DNA of 64,000 nucleotides from Epiperipatus broadwayi (GCA_028023455.1 JAQFVV010006355.1:436001-500000), one strand, 5' to 3'. Positions 22,832 through 34,560 are shown, counted from the stretch's first letter. The notes: a model not told the origin generated them from the sequence alone. Numbers and translations are program-made.

Positions 22832-23348
22832 AGGATGCTGTTAAATGGCTGAAGTCTTGACCTTGATCCCAAATTATTATAAAAGTTCCAAGGAAATATT
22901 CTACATAAGGAGAATAATGAGATGCGAAATTATGGATTGGAAGAAACTGAATTAAGCAGAAGAGATTATCTTCCTGCAGAAACTGATGATGGTTGAAAAT
23001 GAAGATTTTTTAAACATCTTATTGATTACTGAATCTGTTACATTTCCCATCAATTAGGGTTCAATTTTAGGTAGATAAAACTTGGAAATTTTTCCAAATC
23101 TAATCTATTTAGCACTTAATTCTTTAATCCATTGGCATTTGATTATCTTTGTAAATATTGTTTTTACTATTTCTCTTTAAAGACACGCAGAAGATGTCGA
23201 TGCAATGCAGTACGGTTTAGTCAACATAAGCTGTTTGCTGTTTATTTTATTTATTGTTCAAGTTTAGTATTAAAACTGATAATTAATCATTTTATTGTAT
23301 TTCCAGTTTTTAATTGTTATTTTTTATTTCCTTAATATTTTTTCAAAG

Positions 23349-23500
23349 GGTGGAATGAAAGCCGTGCTGTGGACTGATGCCTTTCAGACTTTTTTAATTT
23401 ATACCTCACTTATAGCTGTTATAGTAAAAGGATTTATCACAGTGAATCCCAAGGAAGTTTGGAGAATAAGTGAAGAAGGTGGTCGACTATATTTTTTTGA
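23349..23500 (+). CDS. SLC5-like symporter, exon d (GGMKAVLWTDAFQ)
   Basis: The 152-bp exon starts after TTTTTTCAAAG and ends TTTGA|GTAAGA. It begins GGMKAVLWTDAFQTFLIYTS, the sodium-symporter signature G-G-(L/M)-K-A-V-x-W-T-D-x-F-Q near the substrate pathway. A hydrophobic helix follows (LIYTSLIAVIVKGFI), then an extracellular-type loop (TVNPKEVWRISEEGGRLYFF). It is 50 codons plus two bases. Any open frame beginning at an upstream ATG here is intron read-through; the exon start is set by the acceptor site and the family alignment. Confidence 0.95.
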
Positions 23501-23785
23501 GTAAGAATGGTTATATATATATTGATTTATTTTCTTTCTAATTTTGTTAATACTAATAATCATTCTAATAAACAATTAAATAATGCTGCTCATAAATAAC
23601 TGCATTAAAGTGACGAATGTTTTGTTCCTTGTAAAGTCACGTGTCTTTTGAACCCAGAAGCGATAAAATTAAGCTATAATCCATGGATCACTAGCTCTCG
23701 AGTCTGACAACCTATCATGAACTTAACCATGCAGGACATAGTTATATTTATGCACAAATATGAAATGTGATGATAAAGAATAAAT

Positions 23786-23974
23786 ATCTTCGGGAGCAAA
23801 TCAATCTCCACACATGAACTGTTTTAACAAATTCACGTGCAAATAAAGATTTAAAAGACAAATAAAATGACAAGTGAATTTACTTGTCCTTTTAAATCTT
23901 TGTTTCCGAATGAGTGGTTGCCACTTTATTAAAACAGCGCATATGGGAGACTGATTTGCTCCGTAGGATATTAT
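23786..23974. mobile_element. Foldback MITE with ~85-bp inverted arms
   Basis: The left arm runs ATATCTTCGGGAGCAAATCA, TCTCC, AACTGTTTTAA, AAAGATTTAAAAG to TGACAAGT; the right arm returns it inverted: ACTTGTCCTTTTAAATCTTTG, TTAAAACAG, GGGAGACTGATTTGCTCC, GGATAT. The whole is about 190 bp with no coding capacity. The outermost bases are TA-rich, compatible with a TA or TTA target, so a nonautonomous DNA transposon is the best fit. No relative was seen elsewhere in the window. Confidence 0.8.
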
Positions 23975-24601
23975 AATAAAAACTGTGTTGTATAAAAATA
24001 AAAATATTTATTGATGTAAAGAATTAAATGTAAATCATGGACTCTGAATTACTGAAGATCTCTTTCATCTCTATAAACCTTGAATGCTTACCATATTACA
24101 ATAATGTGTTTAATTTCTTTATCAACTATCTATAAATTTTTACACAATTCAATTGTCTTGATTTTTTTATCTTCCACCTAAAAATGTTGTCAGTATTTAT
24201 CTGATTTATTGATTGTCTAAGGGAGATCTTATTTGTCAAACTTCTCTTTCAATTTACTGTTTTTTTTTTTTTGGGGGGGGGGGTTTACATCTACTTTTCC
24301 CAGGAGTAAAAAATTATCCCGTTATTCCAGAAAATTATCCCATTATTCCGATAATAAATCAAATTTCCCAGGAATTGTTCTAATACTTATTAAAAAAAAT
24401 TTCACTTTTTTTAAAGATATTGAAAATATTCACAATCGAAATTTTTAATATATGTATTTGCTCTATTTTTTGGTCTTAATAATAAATTCCGTCAAAATGA
24501 GAAAAATGCAATACATGTGCCACAGATAAAGAATTTACTCGCAAAAAAAAATCAAGTCACATGTCACATGACCTAATTTAATAAGCTTGTATTAACAAAT
24601 G

Positions 24602-24982
24602 TTATATATATAGAGCTCGCAAAATAAGCTCTTAACAAGCTTTGAAAATATCCCCAACCCTAGACTGATTTCTGCTACTGGCAGAATCAATGAGGTGCTA
24701 GGATATTCAAGCATTAGATTAAAAATACCAGGACAAGCCTATCACTTTATCTAATGTATAACTATTAAGTAAAAAAATCTGAAATGTTCAGACATCCATA
24801 TATCTTCCAATCCAGCTATCTAACTTAAATAGGCATATAGGACTGAACTAAGTTTAGATACACCAATATATTAATAGGTTTAGCAATATATAATCGCCAA
24901 AGCCTTAATAGCAAAAAATAAACTTACAAAATAAAAATAAAATTATTATTCTCAAATTTTGCAAGCTCTATATATAAAGATT
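24602..24982 (-). mobile_element. Diverged family B relative with terminal inverted repeats
   Basis: Ends TATATAGAGCTCGCAAAATA and ATTTTGCAAGCTCTATATATA are inverted copies. Inside, the reverse strand has GCACCTCATTGATTCTGCCA, GTAGCA, GAAATCAGTCTAGGG and GGGGATATT, which aligns with the family B hammerhead region, and the + strand ACTGAACTAAGTTTAGATAC matches the GAACTCAGTTCAG palindrome. The CUGAUGA box has decayed to UUGAUUC, while a UGC/GCA helix II and GAAA remain. Confidence 0.65.
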
Positions 24983-24989
24983 TTATTAT

Positions 24990-25450
24990 ACAACTTCAAA
25001 TATATTGAATTGTAGTCATCTGTTATCTATAATTATAATTTACAAACTTTTCAGTATAAATCTATGTTATGAAACTCATTTTCCACTCTGAAATTCTTTT
25101 TAATACAAATTTGTAAACAAAAATGTTGCTCTATGTTATGAAATTTGACTTTATTAAATTCAAACTCAGAGAATCCCCTTACTTGTAATTGTTTTTTGGT
25201 GAATTATGATTATTACTGCGGGTAATTTAGTATAAACAAAAACATAAGTAAATAAAGAAGTGCTTAAGTAACATTTGAAAATTTTATTTTTAATTCTTAA
25301 AGACAAATCTTTACAGTTAGAAAAAATCTTTAAAGAATAAAAAAGATTTTTGAAACACATTTTGAAAATCGAATTGGTTTTTTTTTTTGGTTTAGTAATT
25401 TAATCTATTTTTTCATTGTTATTAAATAAGATATTACATTAAATCTATAA
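24990..25450. other. AT-rich spacer inside hAT 1, nothing recognised
   Basis: No coding or repeat signal; the reverse-strand open frame 25166-25360 has no family resemblance. Confidence 0.4.
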
Positions 25451-25454
25451 TATC

Positions 25455-27330
25455 AACTGGAAGTGCATCTAAAGCTTGGTTGTGAGATAAAAAAAGCAGA
25501 ATCTGCCACTTACAATAAATGTCATGCAACTATAATGTGTAAAGCATTTTCAACAAGTAACTTTCTTCATCATTTAAAAAATGTTCATACGGAAGTGGAA
25601 ATTGAAGTAAATAAAAAAAGATCAAATGAAGACACAAATTTAGAAAGAAGAACTTTTTAACATAATTTTTGACATTTGTATATAAAAAAAGGAGGAATCT
25701 ATAGAAGAAATCGTTTCAAAATTAGCAGCAGTCAATGGGTTTTCTATTAATGCTATCACAAAATCTGAATATATAAAAAAAAATTGTCTGATAAAGGCAT
25801 AGTATTACATGAAAAAACTCTTTGCATGTTAGGAATATGTTAAAAAGCCAATACCATTTGGCAATACAAGATGTAGTTAAGAAAATGACCATAAAATTAT
25901 TGGTGCTTTAAGAATCTCTGTTTCATAGGACTTATACACCCTCAAAAACTCATTGTCATATGAATTTAAATGTACATTCATCAACTAAGTTTTGGAATTT
26001 AGGTCCTGCAGAAAAAATTATTGACATGGTTGAAAGTAAATTGTCAGAGTTTAATTTATCTACAAAAAAGCATATAATTTTGTATGTAATTGATAATACA
26101 TCATTTATAATAAAAAATTGGCCAATTAAACTGAATGGAGAACCAACTATGCTATATTATGCACATGGACTACATTCCAGCAGTAACTAATATTCTCTAT
26201 AAAGAAATGATGATTTATGATGCATCAGTCAGTGAATGTTACAGATATGAGTGGAGTTCTGCTGAAAACCATAGGGAAGATGATGAGACTGATACTGAAG
26301 AGAAAAAGAGTGAGTTCATAACTTCAGTGGATTTTCAGTCAAATGAAAATGATTTATTTAATTTAACAAACATTGAACTCCTGATGAGTTCACTCAAACA
26401 ATTCAAAAAGTCTCAAAAATGAAATTCTACAAAAATATGTAAAAATTGAGTACAATACAGAACTCAAATTGATACTTGATGTAAAAACAAGGTGGGATGG
26501 CCTTCTTACAATGCTGGATTGATTTTTTGCATTGAAAACTTGCATAATGAAGGCTTTGGTGGACTTTAATTTGAATAGTCCCAAAAATATTGAAAATATT
26601 TTCAAGGATGAATGTTTAGTATTGAATGCATTGCAAACAATAAAAATTGGTATTGAAAGACATCGTCAACAACGTAATGCAAACCTACTTGAAGCAGAGG
26701 GTGTATTAATATTTATTTTTGATGATTTGTGCAACAATAAAAATTGATTCTTATCTAGAATGCTGCAATGTGTGAAACAGAGAATTGTGGAGTGACTGAA
26801 TGCAAATTTAGTTGGCTTACTAAAATATGCAAAAAATCCATCAAATTATAAATATGAATTGGACAAAGATTTCATATTATTACTGCCATCAAAACCAGTA
26901 TTAAAGGCTACAGCTAAAAAATTATTTTTTAAATTAGTTGTTGGTATAATGAAGCTGGTTTTCCCTCTAATATTGAAGAATTAGGTAGGTATAATAATGG
27001 GGTTGAAACTTTATTGATGACCAAGACTATCTCTACTACATCTGACTTGACACTTCATCAGAAATTGGATGCTGCCATTTTGAATGTCACTAGAGTGGAG
27101 AATCCAGACGATATATGTATAAAGCCAATAATATCTAGAAGGAAATGGGTATTTTTGAAGCAACTGAGAAGCGCACAAATAATTTAGAAAAATTATATAA
27201 CGCATTAATGACCATTCCACCAACATCAATTGAATCAGAAAAAAGCTTTTTCTGCAGCTGGTCTTTCATCATGATAATTCGGTAGTCTTTAAGTGATAGC
27301 CATTGTCAACTTATGTTTTTTTTTAAAAAA
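25455..27330 (+). pseudogene. hAT transposase relic with BED zinc finger
   Basis: Broken frames in order: a BED zinc finger YNKCHATIMCKAFSTSNFLH-HLKNVH near 25515 (C-x5-C ... H-x4-H), FWNLGPAEKIIDMVESKL near 25990, an acidic stretch HREDDETDTEEKKSEFI near 26270, YNTELKLILDVKTRWDG near 26455, FALKTCIMKALVDFN near 26530, and the C-terminal hAT dimerisation motif TIPPTSIESEKSF near 27210 with one extra base before SAAG. The order fits hAT transposases of the ZBED1-like group. DDE residues cannot be placed with certainty. Several stops and shifts make it inactive. Confidence 0.8.
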
Positions 27331-27609
27331 TATTATAAAAATTAATAATTTCATTTCTCTTTATATTTTATTCAAATTAATATGAATTTATTTTTGTTTT
27401 GTTTATAATAAATTATTTTGTATTTAAGTTTTTCGCATTAAAAATGATCTTTTTTTAAAATTTCACAGTAAATTTTTTGTATTGTTTTGAACTGAAAAAA
27501 AAAAAAACTTCACCCACAACAACACAACATGCACTAAGTGGATTAATTCGTGCTTGTTAACGGATCTCGGGGAAATCCCGGGATTATGGGAAATGAGAAA
27601 CCCTAATCT

Positions 27610-30020
27610 ACTTCTAATTGCATTATAGTTTCTTATATTTTCTTTTTGTTTTATTTTATTAATTATTTTATCGGTAACTTAAGATGCTTTTGTTACTTTA
27701 TTTTTCTCCTAATTTTCTGCCTTGTTGGAACTTTTATTTTTAAATATATATACAGTATATGTTAATCTGTTTTGCTATTTTATCTATATTTTTTAATCCG
27801 ACAAATCAGAAAAAATGTCCCCAATATCTATCTACCTTCAATTTATCAATGTTACACTTTTTTTTTTTTTTTTTGTTGGCTTACAACTTTTAACATTTCA
27901 CAACAGTTTTGCCGTTACTAATATAGTATAAATTTGTCAGCTTTAAATTGTGCCCATGAATTCTTAATGCTCTTATTAGTTTACTGAAATCTTTTTTATT
28001 ACTTGGATGTTTCAATATTAAATCATAATTTTGCAACATTTACGCCAAGTATTCCTTCTTACTATGCCAGTAAAATTTATCATTTTTTCAAATCTTTTGT
28101 TTACTTAATTTTAATATATAAACTTTTAAATCTTATCTCCGAAATAAAATTCCACAAATCATATTGATTAAAAGTTCAGTTTGTTAGTTTCTTAAAACTA
28201 AGTGCACACCTTAATTTTTTTTTTTAAAGTTATATTTCAAGACTCTTTTGATAATTATTTAATTATTTATATATCATTATTATTACTTTAGCCTTTAAAT
28301 GTAATTTTTTAAGCTGATTAAAAATAATCCATTTAGTTTATAATATCTCCTAGTGGACTTAATTTAATCTGTTATTAATACATTGCCTACTAACTACTCA
28401 TAAACCTTTAAATGGAGAATTTAATTAATTTCCTAGTATATGTGCGCGTGTGTATATGTATATCGTATTCGATGAAAATGATCACTTTCGCCAACTGTTT
28501 TATTTTACTAATACGTTATATTTATATATTAAAATAAAAATTTTCAGAGATAAAAGATGTGAACATCTATTTTAGATTTCTTCATGATACCTTTGTTTGT
28601 TGTCAATAATAACATTATATCGATGTTTCGACTGGACCATACCGGCCATCGGATGGTTATTAGAAGTTATTCAATGACGTTGCCATGGATCCCGAAAGCA
28701 GTCAGAAAATTGTTTTTTGAATGACTTATATTGTCCATTTTATGACTGTGATCCAACTGAAACTTGTAGTATAAAGCTAATATTATTAAGAACAAAATAT
28801 ATACTAATCCGAAATATGTATGCGCACCCAACCATGCACGCATATTTAAGTTTGATTATTAGATGTTTGTCTCAGGATAGCAATAGAGTTTACAACTTAT
28901 TGATATTGGAATTGTGGTCATACATGTAGATTAACTTTTTTTAACCAGTAAAAATGGTCAAATAAAAGTATCTCCTATTGCTTTGTAAAATAACTCATTG
29001 GGTCGTCTATCAAAGATTACCTAGTTTTTTTTTTAAAAACTAACAATTTAGTTCACTCTAGCTCTGCCACCTATTGTAAGCTTGAGATATTCAATAGATG
29101 CTAGATTTTTTCTGTATTTTTTTAAAATCATTTATGTTAGTAGGGCCAAACACCATGATCCTTTCATTCTATTGATTATTTTTCTTTTAGTAGCTTGTTA
29201 ATAGGATTGAATATATGCAAACCCATCTTCATACTTTTGCATAGCAATTATAGAGTATTTTGGGGCTAATACTAAGACAGTAGACTATAAATCATAAATT
29301 TTTATTTTTCATAATTATTAAATATTATAAACAATACTTCACAAATACCTCACAACTGATACTGAACTAAAAATGAATAACTTAAATGCAATTCAATTTT
29401 TGTTTTGATAGGGTTGCTTGTTTATATGAGTGTAATCTTATTATACTATTATACTAGTGATTGACTGTGGTAATGTAAGATGTTAAAATTACAATTGTGT
29501 TAGTTTGTTTACATATTTATATTGATTACATTTTGTTGTTAATCAATAATGTATTAGAAAGTGCTTCCTAAAGAGAGTAATACTATTCCCACAAGAGCAC
29601 AAGAATGATTCAATGGGATGATAATAGCCTCTTGGGCATTTTAGGGACATTGAATTAAAGTAAGGGGATGATGGAAACATAAAGAAAGAAAAAAAGAGAC
29701 CAACATTTTGAAAAATTATTTGTATGTATTGCACATGTTGTGTAACATAGAGTTATTTTTCAAATAAACTCTCGAAATAGAAAATTATGAAACACTCAGA
29801 TCATCAGCGACCGGCAAGTAGCCTGAGCTCATTGTCAAGAAGTCTAACTGTGCATGTAATGGCTTTTTAAATTTTTTTTTACAATAGATGCTATAAAAAA
29901 AGCAACAAGTATGAAATCTAATTCAGATTGTTTCTAAATTATTACAAGCAGCTAACAATAATATAAGTACATTAAGTATTTAAATATTTAAAATTATATT
30001 CCTTATTTTTGATTTTTATA
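27610..30020. other. Intron sequence, nothing recognised
   Basis: AT-rich with T-runs (27857-27874). The ORFs of 60-70 codons here lack family similarity. Around 28620-28710 and 29800-29860 the base composition is less extreme; these may be old insertions but show no boxes or inverted ends. Confidence 0.5.
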
Positions 30021-30110
30021 ATTAACTTCTGATGAGTGCTGGTTTAGCACGAAATGCATCTTGGGGGTCATTTGTCTTTTATTATATCTTTATTTATATG
30101 CATTTAAAAA
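30020..30110 (+). mobile_element. 5'-truncated family A fragment with hammerhead
   Basis: CTGATGAGTGCTGGTTTAGC followed by ACGAAATGCATCTTGG, GGTCATTTGTC and a TATCTTTATTTATATGCAT end. It is the segment immediately 3' of helix I in family A, with no upstream unit sequence, consistent with truncation inside the ribozyme. Confidence 0.65.
30029..30054 (+). ncRNA. Hammerhead ribozyme core, family A, best preserved boxes
   Basis: CTGATGA, GTGCTG-GTT-TAGCAC, GAAA: both catalytic boxes are canonical and helix II has six pairs (five Watson-Crick and one G-U) closed by G-C next to the core. The 5' flank (TTTTTATAATTAACTT) offers no helix III strand complementary to TGCATC, so only the catalytic half is left and self-cleavage is not expected from this locus alone. 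Confidence 0.6.
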
Positions 30111-30899
30111 GAATGGGGAAGTATGGAGATGTTTATTGTATCTATAAAATTGTTACATACGGGACAAAGAAAGGTGAATAACTCCGTGTGTAAATTTAAA
30201 AAAAAAATCAGATATATTAATCGTTAACTGAAGTTTAAAGTTTATATATGTGCTAGAGATAATCTCTAGTTTCAAAAATGATTACTAATAATCATTAGTG
30301 TATTTATCTGAAATGGATGGCGTCGATGTTGTGATTGGAGGGAGTTTGACAATGGAAATTAAAATGTAACAATTAACTTCTAATGCTTATTAACAATAAA
30401 ATCGTAGCAGGTTTGTGGCACAGTGTACAATTAATACATTTTTCATATTTTTAATATAATGTTCATGAAAACGGGGATGAAAACATGGAAGTAAAATCTG
30501 TTAGCAATTGGCATTTATTTATATCTATCGAAACATTTATTTTAATTGAAAAATACGTCTGTATTAACAAGGAAAAAATATTAAAATAAGAGGAACTAAA
30601 TTAAAACTATTATTATTTTTTTATTGTTTTTTGATAAATTTAGTTTGATATTTGATAATTTAATATCAAATACATTTATCTAATGCTAAAATATTGAACA
30701 AATTTCATTTTATTAAAAGTTTCATTAGTCTTTTAGTTTGTGATTTTACCGCCTTACTTCCATAATCACTATATACATAATATCATGAGTGTTATTATAA
30801 TAACACAACTATGTATATATAAATTTAAAAACCGTTACAGTGAGAAAAATTGCACTTTTTTAATTGTTGCTCTACAGTATAATATCAGTTATCTTTGTG

Positions 30900-31105
30900 T
30901 TAATCTTAATTAAGTTTGAGCAATCTTCTAAGTCAGTCGATATTTTAAAACGATTAGCACATTCTAATTTAAATTCATTAGAATCTTCTGAAGATTAAGA
31001 ATGTCAATTGTTAATAATACCTTTTTCAATAGTTTCTGTCTCTCTAGTTTTGCATTAATTAACACCTATCTGACATCGTACTAATCTACATCAGATTTCT
31101 TGTGT
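30900..31105 (-). pseudogene. LINE endonuclease-RT linker relic, RTE-like
   Basis: The reverse strand reads VLINAKLERQKLLKK, the R-x-(K/R)-x-x-x-x-x-K-x-E-R-x-K-L-x-K block that follows S-D-H-R in RTE-type endonucleases. Preceding bases encode SDVD-Y-DVR, a decayed SDHRMVR. The + strand resembles 1250-1560 (CTAATTTAAATTCATT and following), so it is the same LINE family as the relic at 1325-1740. Confidence 0.6.
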
Positions 31106-31390
31106 TGAATATATATAAATAGTAACTATCCTTCTAATAGTATTTAATCAGGAACTGATATTATATATATATACAAATAGATGGATAGATAATAGTATAA
31201 TTTTATAGCTATGCTTTCTCTTTCATTTTCTCTTTTTTTTTCTTTTCAAGCTCCCTGATCTCTTTCTTTTCCTTTTTTTCTACTCTTTCCTTTTCCCATT
31301 TCCTCCCATTTTTTGAACTTTTTTATCTCTAGCAATATATTTATTATTAAATGTATTGCTTTATTTCATATTTTTTTATTTACATTTTAG

Positions 31391-31531
31391 TTTTCGAACA
31401 AGTCCTTTCATCCGTTACAATTTCTGGTCTGGTTGTGTAGGTGGGTTTTTTGTATGGAGTGGTTTATTTGGAATTAATCAAACATTGGTTCAACGTTATT
31501 TAGCTTTGCCTACATTTAACAAAGCCCGTTT
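31391..31531 (+). CDS. SLC5-like symporter, exon e (NQTLVQRYLALP)
   Basis: The 141-bp exon (acceptor CATTTTAG, donor TTT|GTAAGT) completes a GAT codon with exon d and encodes FRTSPFIRYNFWSGCVGGFF followed by VWSGLFGINQTLVQRYLALP and TFNKAR. It matches the family block R-x-x-F-W-x-x-x-x-G-G-x-F-x-W-x-x-x-(Y/F)-G-x-N-Q-x-x-V-Q-R-Y, a transmembrane helix plus the conserved N-Q..VQRY loop. It ends after two bases of a Leu codon. Confidence 0.96.
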
Positions 31532-32930
31532 GTAAGTCTATATATATATAAGTGTATATATAGTAATTATTATTCATTATTTTTTTAATTTTAATAATAT
31601 TTATGAGAAAGCATTATATATGTATATATGTAATTATGAAAGACACAGATATAAATTATACTATGTTAAAACTTAAATATACTAACAAAGGTTCTTATTC
31701 AAACTATGCGCATGCGTGAATTATATAAATAGCTAGTTACAGCGTAATCATTAAATAGAGAAACCAACAACCATTTCGTCACTACTCAGTATTTTGTATC
31801 AAATAGGATTAGATGAAATTGAAAATTAACATTAGTTTTAATCCTTCTACTCAGACACCAACATGATAATTTTTAATATTTAAATTAGAAATGCATGCCT
31901 CTATTCAAAAGAGAAAGAGAGATAAATAAAACTATTTGAAAATAACTATTTATTTACATATTAGCAATACAAAGCTAATTACTATATCAAAATAATTATT
32001 ATATGCATGGATCTAATCAAGAGAATTAAGTATAATTAATAAGTTTGTAAATATCGTCAGACAACATATACTTTTGTCATTTGTTTTTCTATAACAAAAT
32101 AGAATGAGAGCTCTAAATATGTACAACAGAATGTCAACTTACGAGTATTGAAGCTAAGATATATAAATAGCTATGCAATGATGTTATAGTCTTTTATAAT
32201 AGTATGAATATTCTTAAAGTTAATATTTTTTAGCTAGAAACACTAATGTAAGTATCAAGCTTCAAACTTAGCCATTAAGCAGTTTATTTTTAATTAACAA
32301 TTTAATATAAAAATTTTATGTGATGTTGTATATGATAACATATTTTTTTCTGACCAAAATATTAATACAATATTAGTTTCTAATTATTAAAGCTCTAGTA
32401 TTCTTTCAAGAATTTTAATTTTTTTCTTCTCTTGATTGGATTCATACATTTTTAATTTTAATGACTGCATGCACTAGTCATTTGTATACAATAATCATCT
32501 CAGGAATTATCTTCATGGGATACAGTCCCTAGCATACTTTTTTTAATTTAATTTAAAAATATAAGTTAACATGAATTTTTCAAAGTATTAATTTTTTTCT
32601 TTCTCTCTCTCTTGAATACAACCATTCATCTTAAATTTAGATATTAAAAGTCATTATTTAGATGTATAAAGGGATGGTGCTAATGTTAATTTGTAGGTTA
32701 CCAAATGAGATCTCTGTTTTGCACAGAATACTATTTAATGATAAAGTGATTATTGTTTTTTTTTAATAACGTGATATATTTGATAATTAATTAAGGAATT
32801 AACCGAAAATATTTCTGAGAATTGAAAGACTGTATATAATAGTTAATTATCATTATATTTATTATTTTTATTGTTATTACAATAGTTTTTAATTAATGAA
32901 CATTTTATTTGTATTTTATATTAAACATTA
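31532..32930. other. Intron sequence, nothing recognised
   Basis: AT-rich, with pyrimidine runs near 32420 and 32600. No coding or repeat structure found. Confidence 0.5.
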
Positions 32931-32959
32931 AAAGTTTAAAGCTAAAGAAGTCAATAAAA

Positions 32960-33165
32960 TAATCAAAATTACCCCAAATTCATAACTCAACCAGACTAGC
33001 CAAAGAAAATAAACTCTAAAGCACAACCATTAAATTACCCAAAATTCACAGTTCAATCAGACTAGTCAAAGAAAATAAACTCTAAAACATAACCAATTAT
33101 GTTTTAAAGTTTATTTTCTTTGGTTAGTCTGGATGAGTTGTGAATTTGGGTTAATTTTGATATAT
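32960..33165. repeat. 66-bp direct repeat plus inverted third copy
   Basis: Two direct units (AACCAGACTAGCCAAAGAAA at 32989 and ATCAGACTAGTCAAAGAAA at 33055; CAAAGAAAATAAACTC starts at 33001 and 33067) are followed by an inverted unit (TTATTTTCTTTGGTTAGTCT at 33110). The last direct and inverted units meet at AACCAATTATGTTTTA. The architecture, two direct then one inverted, repeats that of the hammerhead repeats at much smaller size, but no ribozyme core is present. Confidence 0.85.
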
Positions 33166-33399
33166 ATATTAATACATGAAAATTACTGAATATAATTTTA
33201 TTTAGAAAAAAACATAATTAGATGATAAGACATTTTTCAACAATTACATCCATTAAAATTATTAAATTATAATATATATTAACAAATGAATGCTATTTTG
33301 GGGTTAAGATTGCAATTGTGGCTAAACAAACATTAATTTCATCACCAATAATCTAGTGTTTTTTTTAGTATTTGAAAATTATAGCAATAGAGCAAAGAG

Positions 33400-34560
33400 A
33401 AAATATAAAAGTCAAAAAAGTATAAAGTAGGGAGATTAGAAATAAAAAATAAAATTGTATAAGTATAAACTAATATATATATATGCATATAAAATGCAAA
33501 AAACTCAGAAAGAAGTAGTTGACATTATAAATAACAAAAATGTAATATGCTAAGATGAATGAATATACATGAAACTGTTTTTCAGAATGAACAAAAATAT
33601 CTACCAAGGATAGCAAAAGAGATACCATGAAAAATGCAGCACCAAAAGAGTTATGAAAATACAACAATTGTAACTCAGCACAGAAAATTTGAAACCTTGT
33701 GTTGTATTAATCACTTTCTCAAACTTTGGATGAAGCAAAAGGGAGACCCATGAAACGCCTTGATAGTTTGGAGAATTAATTCCAATTAAACCAGATAACA
33801 GAAAGGGAGCACATGGCTATTGCCTACAATCATGTACAATAGTCTGCTAAGGAATAGTGGAACTCATTAATTAAAAAAGTTCCTATTCTGCATATAAAGA
33901 GCAGATTTTGAACAATTTTTGATCAGAAGAGTGCCAAGAAAGAATCTGGTATCAAATTGTGCCGAAAAGATTTTGCATAAAAAGTGGTGAAACACATATC
34001 CAATCCTTTCAAAGGCAAGTGTTAAAATTAAGAACATTGTCTAGATATGGCATGGCAGAAAGTCAAATCATCATGATTATTCATCATAATTTACCTTTTT
34101 ATAGCACTGATTGAAAAACCATAGAATCAGTGGTTGAATTTTTAAATCCCATCAACATGAGCCTCCAGAATATTGAAGATATAGGTTATGAGAAAGGCAA
34201 GTTTACCATACCAAACTTGCAACCAAACAAAAAAATGAGATATCTATTGTATGGTGAAAGATGGTCAAAGATTTTGATCCTACAGATGGTTGTAAAACAG
34301 AAGCAGCAGCACTGGTAACAGAGATAGAACACACATAATACATAATTATAAAAATTTTCCAAGCCCAAGAAAACTAAGCATTCCAGAAAAATCCCCAGAG
34401 AATTCATCATATTCAGGAACTAGTACTGGAATAGAAAAAGGTAGAAGTAGTTCTACAAAATGAAAAGAATTATATCCAAACCAGCTTGAAAAAACCAGCA
34501 GTAACTCAGTAGATGACAAACATATGTCAAATCCACTCAAATGAGAACTTGATTTTAGAA
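33400..34560 (+). pseudogene. Repeated coding relic, copy 2 (gag-like or unknown)
   Basis: 33490-33640 is homologous at DNA level to the reverse strand of about 16100-16230 (ACTCAGAAAGAAGTAGTTGA, AATATGCTAAGATGAATGAA, GTTTTTCAGAATGAACAAAA, AGATACCATGA). Downstream the + strand has a short open frame MSLQNIEDIGYEKGKFTIPN followed by KKMRYLLYGERWSKI at 34155-34270, and a Ser-rich stretch SPENSSYSGTSTGIEKGRSS near 34390-34450. Stops are frequent. The order coiled coil then a small globular part then Ser-rich region could be a retrotransposon gag, but I cannot identify it. Confidence 0.45.

Larger units (their letters stand above)
20815..23030 (+). pseudogene. RTE-type LINE reverse transcriptase relic, interrupted twice
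   Basis: Broken + strand frames give, in the right order for an RTE-type reverse transcriptase: SIKNIKAPGKDEIVIKNF (K-x-x-K-A-P-G-x-D), LNYKPIKLLSILHK near 21020 (N-Y-R-P-I-S-L-L), ITTYLQRILNSYK near 21910, LVDHIQILKDFIERTNI near 21960, FDSINYYSEFKALEYQVTNI near 22030 (F-D-S), GLEINAKRLKVIFN near 22335, and ITERIKRLQ near 22680. The Y-x-D-D box is not recognisable. A family A foldback sits inside at 21060-21885 and a SINE at 22724-22831. It is a dead copy; a full element would supply reverse transcriptase for the SINEs. Confidence 0.82.
24284..27603 (+). mobile_element. Decayed hAT transposon 1 (BED-type), tentative boundaries
   Basis: The transposase relic at 25455-27330 is flanked by ends that share a GGGTTT start and CCC/GGG-rich subterminal DNA: GGGTTTACATCTACTTTTCC at about 24281 and, at the right, AATCCCGGGATTATGGG to GAAACCC at 27575-27603 (reverse: GGGTTTCTCATTTCCC). 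The left end also has a 20-base tandem motif, AAAATTATCCCGTTATTCC and AAAATTATCCCATTATTCC. I could not identify an 8-bp target duplication, so the ends are provisional. A diverged family B repeat (24602-24982) sits inside the left part. Confidence 0.55.

Noticed and set aside
23132-23335. 67-codon frame just upstream of exon d as part of the symporter
   Set aside because: It overlaps the intron branch/acceptor region, is out of phase with GGMKAV, and has no SLC5 similarity.
24284-27603. 8-bp target duplication for hAT 1
   Set aside because: No matching 8-mers were found at the proposed ends; the G-run at the left end blurs the boundary.
33000-33160. CTGGATGAG in the 66-bp repeat as a ribozyme core
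   Set aside because: An extra base interrupts CUGAUGA, the other units have CTGATTGAAC or CTGGTTGAG, and no GAAA box follows at the right distance.
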